Shown piece by piece: positions 59,316 to 64,000 of a stretch of DNA of 64,000 nt; position 1 is the first letter of the stretch; every line of letters begins with the position of its first letter. Source of the DNA: Actinomadura rupiterrae (GTDB lineage Bacteria > Actinomycetota > Actinomycetes > Streptosporangiales > Streptosporangiaceae); assembly GCF_024172125.1 (NCBI RefSeq), contig NZ_JAMZEA010000012.1:62001-126000 (forward strand). Reading direction: 5' to 3'. The notes beneath the pieces were generated by a model. That model saw only the letters and a program-made list of their open reading frames with translations, searched no databases and had not been told where the DNA came from. The translations under genes and the position numbers were made by a program.

Positions 59316-60899
59316 ATGACGCGATCCCCCTGGTGGCGCCACGCCGTCGTGTACGAGGTCTACGTCCGCAGCTTCGCCGACGGCGGCGGCGACGGGGAGG
59401 GCGATCTCCGGGGCGTCCGGTCGCGGCTGGCCTACCTGCGCGACCTCGGCGTGGACGCGCTGTGGCTGACGCCGTTCTACCCGTCCCCGCTGGCGGACGG
59501 CGGCTACGACGTCGCCGACCACACCGGCGTCGACCCGCGGTTCGGCACCCTGGACGACTTCGACGCGCTGGTCGCGGACGCGCACGCGCACGGCCTCCGG
59601 GTGATCATCGACATCGTCCCGAACCACACCTCGGACCGGCACCGCTGGTTCCGGGAGGCGCTGGCCGCGCCGATCGGCGACCCGGCGCGGGAGCGGTACG
59701 TGTTCCGCCCCGGGCGGCGCAACCCGGACGGCCGGATGGAGGGCCCGCCGAACGACTGGCCGTCGATGTTCGGCGGATCGGCCTGGGAACGCCTTCCGGA
59801 CGGCCAGTGGTACCTGCACCTGTACGCGCGCGAGCAGCCTGACCTGAACTGGCGCGACCCGGGAGTCCGGCGCGCGTTCGAGGACGTCCTGCGGTTCTGG
59901 CTCGACCGGGGCGTGGACGGCTTCCGGATCGACGTCGCGGCCGGGCTGTTCAAGGACCCGGCGTTCGCCGACGTCGGCGCGGACGCGCGCACCGCCCTGC
60001 ACGGGCGGATCTACAGCCGTCCCGAGGTGCACGGCGTCTACCGGGACTGGCGGCGCATCCTGGAGTCCTACGACGGCGACCGGATGGCGGTCGGCGAGGT
60101 CTGGACCGACTCCCCTGACGAGCTTGCCCGGTTCCTGCGTCCGGACGAGCTGCACCAGGCGTTCCAGTTCGACCTCCAGCTCGCGCCGTGGTCCGCGCCC
60201 GCGTTCCGGGACGTGATCCAGGCGGCGGTCGCGGCGGTCGAACCGACCGGGGCCGCGCCGACGTGGGTGCTGTCCAGCCACGACATGCCCCGGCATGTCA
60301 CGCGGTACGAGCGTCCGCCGGGCGTGCCCGGCATCGGCACGGCCCGCGCCCGCGCCGCGCTGCTGATGCTCCTCGCGCTGCCGGGCTCGGCCTACCTGTA
60401 CCAGGGCGAGGAGCTGGGCCTTCCCGAGGTCGAGGACCTCCCGGACGAGGTCCGGCAGGACCCGATCTCGCGCCGCACCGGCGGGAAGCGGCCCGGCCGG
60501 GACGGCTGCCGGGTGCCGATCCCCTGGTCGGGGGCCAAGGAGCCGTACGGCTTCGCGCCGGACGGCACGCGCCCGTGGCTGCCTATGCCGCCGGACTGGG
60601 CGTCCCTGACGGTCGAGGCCCAGGACGGCGACCCGGCCTCGATGCTGTCGTTCTACCGGAGCGCGCTGGCGCTGCGGCGCGAGCTGGCGCCGTCGCTGCC
60701 GGAGGAGATCGAGTGGCCGGACGACCCGTCCGACGCGTCCGTGGTCTTCCGGCGCGGGCGGCTCACGTGCGCGCTGAACTGCTCGGACAACCCGGTCCGG
60801 CTACCACCCGGGGAGGTCGTCCTGGCAAGCGCCGCCTGCTACGGCGACCTGCTGCCGGGCAACACGTCCGCCTGGCTCGTCACCGACGCGCCGTCATGA
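59316..60899 (+). CDS. GH13 alpha-glucosidase/oligo-1,6-glucosidase-like
   Basis: A 527-residue cytoplasmic GH13 enzyme. Conserved regions are DIVPNHTSDRHRWF, GFRIDVAAGLFKDP with the nucleophile Asp, VGEVWTD with the acid/base Glu and LSSHDMPRH with the third Asp (His-Asp in place of the common NHD). It hydrolyses alpha-glucosidic bonds of oligosaccharides or trehalose-like sugars. It starts MTRSPWWRHAVVYEVYVRSF. A 25-base repeat array begins one base after its stop. Confidence 0.9.
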   Translation: MTRSPWWRHAVVYEVYVRSFADGGGDGEGDLRGVRSRLAYLRDLGVDALWLTPFYPSPLADGGYDVADHTGVDPRFGTLDDFDALVADAHAHGLRVIIDIVPNHTSDRHRWFREALAAPIGDPARERYVFRPGRRNPDGRMEGPPNDWPSMFGGSAWERLPDGQWYLHLYAREQPDLNWRDPGVRRAFEDVLRFWLDRGVDGFRIDVAAGLFKDPAFADVGADARTALHGRIYSRPEVHGVYRDWRRILESYDGDRMAVGEVWTDSPDELARFLRPDELHQAFQFDLQLAPWSAPAFRDVIQAAVAAVEPTGAAPTWVLSSHDMPRHVTRYERPPGVPGIGTARARAALLMLLALPGSAYLYQGEELGLPEVEDLPDEVRQDPISRRTGGKRPGRDGCRVPIPWSGAKEPYGFAPDGTRPWLPMPPDWASLTVEAQDGDPASMLSFYRSALALRRELAPSLPEEIEWPDDPSDASVVFRRGRLTCALNCSDNPVRLPPGEVVLASAACYGDLLPGNTSAWLVTDAPS

Positions 60900-61000
60900 A
60901 ATGACGACGGGAGTCCCGGCGGGAAATCACGACGGCGGTCCCGGCGGGAAATCACGACGGCGGTCCGGGCGGGGAATCACGACGGGGGCCCGGCGGGAAA
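60900..61000 (+). repeat. 25-base tandem array starting at the GH13 stop codon
   Basis: Four units of the form AATCACGACGGCGGTCCCGG plus CGGGA run from one base after the TGA. The first starts AATGACGACGGGAGTCCCGG, and a fifth is truncated where the terminator begins. Confidence 0.85.
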
Positions 61001-61004
61001 TGAC

Positions 61005-61050
61005 GAGGCGTGGGACACGGACCTGGGGGATGGTCCGCGTCCCACGCCTC
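61005..61050. terminator. Bidirectional terminator between the GH13 and S37 peptidase genes
   Basis: GAGGCGTGGGACACGGACC (61005-61023) pairs with GGTCCGCGTCCCACGCCTC (61032-61050), 19 bases with one A-C mismatch, and an 8-base loop. The two flanking genes converge. Confidence 0.85.
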
Positions 61051-61095
61051 GGGGGTGGGAACCGGGAGCCCTGCTGGGGGCTCGCGGCTCGGCGG

Positions 61096-62514
61096 CTACA
61101 GCGGGGGACGCTGCGCCAGGGTCGGGTCCTCGCCCATCGGGGTCGGAACCGCGAAGGTGGCCTTCATGGACGGCGCGACGCCCGCCCAGCGCTGGAGGTC
61201 CGCGATGGCCTTCGCGCGCTGCGCGTCCGGCAGCTTGGCGATGAGCCGGCCGCTGTGGTTCATGCCCGGGGCGACGTAGACGGCCGAGTCACGGCTGCCC
61301 TTGCCGAGCCGGAACGGCTTGCTGCCCCACGGGTCGTTCGCGCCGTAGAGGAACAGCATGTGGTTCGCGCTGCCGCGCACCCACGAGTCGATGTCGCGCA
61401 TCGCCTTGCCGTTGTCGAACCTCATCGGGATGTCGCGCGGGACGTACGTCCGCGGCACGTAACTGCTCTCGTAGCGCAGCAGGTCGTGCAGGTTCGGGAA
61501 CTTCGGCGACGGCCAGCCGAGCTGCGTGCCCGCCTGGTAGTAGTACGGGATGAAGGCGCCGAGGCTCTGGTCGCTGTAGGACGACACGTCCGAGACGTCG
61601 TTGAACACCTTGTAGATGTCGTCGTCGGAGGCGTTGGTCGCGGGCAGCGAGGCGCACTCGGACTGCAGGTGGTACTGCCAGAAGCCCCACTCGAAGTCCA
61701 TGACGGAGTTCTCGAACGCGCGGTCCACCGTGCGCAGGATCGAGAACGTCCACTTGTTGGCCTTGGCGTCCGCGTTCATCCGCGTCTCCATGGCCGTGCG
61801 GCGCTTCAGGATCTCGCGGGCCAGGTCCTTCACGTGCGCGCGGCACGTGGGATCGGTGCCGACCGTCTGGAAGAACTTGTCGTAGGCCTTGTCGTGGTTG
61901 TTGTTGTAGTCGTTCGGCGCCACGTACACGACCGAGCCGGCCACGTCGTTCGGGTAGAACCGCTTGTGGTACGTCGCGGTCATGCCGCCCTTGGACGCGC
62001 CGGTGTTGATCCACTTGGCGCCGTAGATCGGCTTGAGCGCCTGGACGATGCGGTGCTCGTCGGTGGCGGCCTGCCAGATGTTGTCGTACTTCCAGTTCGC
62101 GTCCTGCGGCCGCGACGGGGTGAAGTACCGGTACTCGACCGAGATCTGGTTGGCGTTCAGCAGCGCCGTCGGCTCGGACTGGAACATCGCCTCGGGCGTG
62201 TTGTAGCCGCTGGTGTACTCCACCATCGGCGCGGACGCGTCCCGGTGCTCCAGCATGATCCGCTGCTCGAACCACTTGCCGTGCGGCTTGCGGTGGTCGA
62301 CCGGCTGCTTGTAGGTCAGCCAGAACCAGCGGTAGCCCTTCAGGGTCGACGGCTTCTCCTGGACGGACATGCCCTTGATGGCCTTCAGCTGGGCCAGGAT
62401 GTCGCCCTTGGGCGCCGCGGGCGCCGCCTGGGCCGCCCCGGCGACACCGATTGCGGAGGCGGCCAGACCGCCCGCCAGCAGCAGGGACAGAGCCCCGTGG
62501 GAAACGCGCCGCAT
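61096..62514 (-). CDS. Secreted S37-family (PS-10) tripeptidyl aminopeptidase
   Basis: A 472-residue exported serine peptidase. A signal peptide covers residues 1-32 (MRRVSHGALSLLLAGGLAAS...). The mature part has the nucleophile motif NTGASKGGMTATYHKRF near residue 160, VYVAPNDYNN, and the late GMNHSGR with the His. The S37 family removes peptides from the N-terminus of proteins outside the cell. GAAGG lies 7 bases before ATG 62514. Confidence 0.88.
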   Translation of the reverse strand: MRRVSHGALSLLLAGGLAASAIGVAGAAQAAPAAPKGDILAQLKAIKGMSVQEKPSTLKGYRWFWLTYKQPVDHRKPHGKWFEQRIMLEHRDASAPMVEYTSGYNTPEAMFQSEPTALLNANQISVEYRYFTPSRPQDANWKYDNIWQAATDEHRIVQALKPIYGAKWINTGASKGGMTATYHKRFYPNDVAGSVVYVAPNDYNNNHDKAYDKFFQTVGTDPTCRAHVKDLAREILKRRTAMETRMNADAKANKWTFSILRTVDRAFENSVMDFEWGFWQYHLQSECASLPATNASDDDIYKVFNDVSDVSSYSDQSLGAFIPYYYQAGTQLGWPSPKFPNLHDLLRYESSYVPRTYVPRDIPMRFDNGKAMRDIDSWVRGSANHMLFLYGANDPWGSKPFRLGKGSRDSAVYVAPGMNHSGRLIAKLPDAQRAKAIADLQRWAGVAPSMKATFAVPTPMGEDPTLAQRPPL

Positions 62515-62703
62515 CTTCTCACCTTCACGTGGGATCGCCACAATTCGCGTTGCGACGGTAGAGGTAACAAGTGTGACGAAAACATACCGGGGGGACGCTT
62601 GTTACAAACCCGTGACTAGTCGGCGATCTTTTCAGCGGCGATCCTGCTAGGCGTCCGAGCACCGTCCCCGCGCGCTACGGAAGGACGCGAGGCGGCGCAG
62701 GGT

Positions 62704-62802
62704 GGGGTGACGCGGCGCGGCGCGGAACGGGGTGACGCGGCGCGGCGCGGAACGGGGTGAGGCGGGGCGTCGCGGGACGGGGTGAGGCGGGGCGGCGTGG
62801 TT
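62704..62802. repeat. 25-base tandem repeats next to a small membrane protein gene
   Basis: Two exact copies of GGGGTGACGCGGCGCGGCGC plus GGAAC (62704, 62729) are followed by two diverged copies (62754, 62779). The array ends at the stop region of the gene at 62803. The remaining gap 62515-62703 holds no gene. Confidence 0.82.
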
Positions 62803-63024
62803 TCAGACGAGGCCGCCGCTGAGCAGGTGGGCGACCAGCCAGGCGAGGCCGAGCAGCAGCGCGAGGCGGCGGAGCTGCCAGCCGAGCGGCTTGCCGCGGA
62901 TGGCGAACACGTTCCAGATCACCTCGGACAGCGTGTCGCCGGGCTGCCGGTTGAAGACCGCGGGCAGCTCGATCGCGAAGAACATCAGGACCCACAGGAT
63001 CCAGGCGAAGACGTAGGGGGACAT
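62803..63024 (-). CDS. Small two-segment membrane protein
   Basis: A 73-residue protein with hydrophobic segments at residues 3-20 (YVFAWILWVLMFFAIELPAV) and 50-70 (LRRLALLLGLAWLVAHLL). CGAGG lies 6 bases before the ATG. The central NRQPGDTLSEVIWNV resembles small phage- or actinomycete-type membrane proteins, but no function is known. It is flanked by a minisatellite downstream and a MarR gene upstream on the same strand. Confidence 0.75.
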   Translation of the reverse strand: MSPYVFAWILWVLMFFAIELPAVFNRQPGDTLSEVIWNVFAIRGKPLGWQLRRLALLLGLAWLVAHLLSGGLV

Positions 63025-63150
63025 CGGAACCTCGGACGGGGGTGAGACCCGGGGGGGCGGCCCGGGACGGGACGCGGTGTCCTGTTGATCCCCGTCCGCC
63101 GAGATCGTTACCCCAGTTCAGGACCGCTGTTTCCGGAAATCTTCGGAAAT

Positions 63151-63642
63151 CTAGGTCAGGACGTCCACGGCCCGCTGGAGCAGGATGCGGAGCGCCGCCA
63201 GCTCGTCGGCGTCGAAGGCGTCCACGAGGCTGCGCTCGACGGCGACGGCCGCGGCGTCCGCCTCGACCAGGAGCCTGGCCCCCTCGTCCGTCAGGCGCGT
63301 GACCAGCACCTGCGCGTGGTCCTCGGACGGGCGGCGCTCGATCAGCCCGCGCGCCTCCAGCGTCTTCAGGACGGTCGTCATGCTCTGCGGCGTCACCGCG
63401 CAGTAGCGCGCGAGCCGCGCGCCGGAGATGCCGGGCGCGAGCGACAGCGCGTACATCGCCGCGTACTGCGGGACGGTCAGCCCGAACGGCCGCAGCACGC
63501 GGCTCTTCTCGGCGATGAGCGCCTGCTCGGCTCGCTTGATCAGCATGCCCGGCCGCCAGGCCGTCGCCGCCTCGATCCGCTCCTCGACCGGCCCCTCGAT
63601 CCGCTCCTCAGTCCGCTCCTCGGTCCGCTCGTCGCCTGCCAT
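63151..63642 (-). CDS. MarR-family transcriptional regulator
   Basis: A 163-residue winged-helix protein with ISGARLARYCAVTPQSMTTV near residue 70 as the recognition region and RRPSEDHAQVLVTRLTDEG as the wing. The first 25 residues are a charged Glu/Arg repeat (ERTEERTEERIEG). GGGGAG lies 6 bases before ATG 63642. It is divergent from the MFS gene and probably controls it through the inverted repeat in the shared promoter. Confidence 0.88.
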   Translation of the reverse strand: MAGDERTEERTEERIEGPVEERIEAATAWRPGMLIKRAEQALIAEKSRVLRPFGLTVPQYAAMYALSLAPGISGARLARYCAVTPQSMTTVLKTLEARGLIERRPSEDHAQVLVTRLTDEGARLLVEADAAAVAVERSLVDAFDADELAALRILLQRAVDVLT

Positions 63643-63684
63643 CCGATCTCCCCTCACGGGCGCACCCTACCAACCTTCGACGAC

Positions 63685-63736
63685 TTGACAAGGCTCGTAC
63701 TCATATAAGAACTTTGGCCTCCATCAGAGTTCTTAT
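63685..63736. promoter_or_regulatory. Promoter and operator between marR and the MFS gene
   Basis: TTGACA at 63685-63690 is a perfect -35 box on the plus strand, with an AT-rich CATATAAGA about 12 bases on (spacing shorter than normal). ATAAGAACT (63705-63713) and AGTTCTTAT (63728-63736) form a perfect 9-base inverted repeat with a 14-base centre, the likely MarR operator. Confidence 0.6.
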
Positions 63737-63760
63737 GGTTTGTCGCTCGAAAGGAACGCC

Positions 63761-64000
63761 ATGCCCGGTTCGGACCGGCGCGCCCGCACGCTCTGGGTGG
63801 TGTGCGGCTCGCTGCTGCTCATCCCGGTCACCGCCACGGGCGCGGCCGAGGCGACCGCCGACGTGGGACGGTCGCTGCACGCCGGCCTCGCCGCCTCGCA
63901 GTGGGTCGTGAACGCCTTCTTCCTGACCTTCGCGAGCTTCATGGCGGGCACCGGATCGCTCGCCGACCGTATCGGCCGGCGGCGGATGTTCGGGCTCGGG
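63761..64000 (+). CDS. MFS transporter, N-terminal part (cut by window edge)
   Basis: The open frame runs off the right edge after 80 codons. It has a first hydrophobic segment (LWVVCGSLLLIPVTATGAA) and then QWVVNAFFLTFASFMAGTGS followed by LADRIGRRRMFGLG, the canonical MFS motif A (DRxGRR) of drug/proton antiporters. AAGGAA lies 5 bases before ATG 63761. The MarR regulator is divergent. Substrate and class beyond MFS cannot be judged. Confidence 0.88.
   Translation, partial: MPGSDRRARTLWVVCGSLLLIPVTATGAAEATADVGRSLHAGLAASQWVVNAFFLTFASFMAGTGSLADRIGRRRMFGLG

Overview
This 64 kb window is chromosomal DNA of a very GC-rich actinomycete. A mycothiol-dependent nitroreductase relative, 3Fe-4S type ferredoxins, a P450, a Nur-type nickel box, frequent GTG starts and probable leaderless starts all point to Actinobacteria. 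The style (XRE-TPR regulator, secreted S8 and S37 peptidases) fits Streptosporangiales such as Actinomadura, but that placement is inference. No rRNA, tRNA, IS element, phage or CRISPR array was seen.

Left end (1-12.1 kb) is a catabolic island. It holds a glutamine-synthetase-like amine ligase cut by the window edge, an acetoacetate-decarboxylase-like protein, an APC permease, a MarR regulator, an operon for homoprotocatechuate meta-cleavage (hpaE-hpaD-hpaG-like, ferredoxin, FAD reductase), and a PuuC-like aldehyde dehydrogenase with a PuuD-like gamma-glutamyl hydrolase. A near-identical 20-22 bp motif lies before the decarboxylase-like gene, between the permease and MarR, and before a second amidotransferase, so a MarR regulon is likely. 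The gene set suggests uptake of an amine, gamma-glutamylation, oxidation and hydrolysis, joined to aromatic ring cleavage.

12.1-20.2 kb: a TetR/DHA2 efflux pair sharing a palindromic operator, a luciferase-like monooxygenase, a TetR-P450-ferredoxin group and an acyl-CoA carboxyltransferase. 20.5-27.2 kb: signalling genes (orphan histidine kinase, membrane Ser/Thr kinase, SpoIIE phosphatase) and a small operon with a cyclic-phosphate receiver-like protein. 27.2-36 kb: rpiB, a Pro-rich membrane protein, a CooC-like ATPase facing a Ni/Co transporter that carries an exact Nur box, an Rv2466c-like protein and pepN. 36-44 kb: a Cys-rich hypothetical, malQ, an amidase, a NERD protein and ilvD. 44-64 kb: mainly secreted or membrane proteins and housekeeping enzymes (subtilase, DUF1330, FmdB, HNH, DUF11-like, prolyl oligopeptidase, methyltransferase, GNAT, XRE-TPR, MscS, GlbO, GH13, S37 peptidase) and a MarR/MFS pair at the right edge.

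A recurring feature is short GC-rich tandem repeats in the intergenic DNA. Many begin at, or include a copy of, the stop codon of the adjacent gene (around 4.2, 15.5, 18.6, 20.5, 41.5, 48.0, 48.4 and 60.9 kb).
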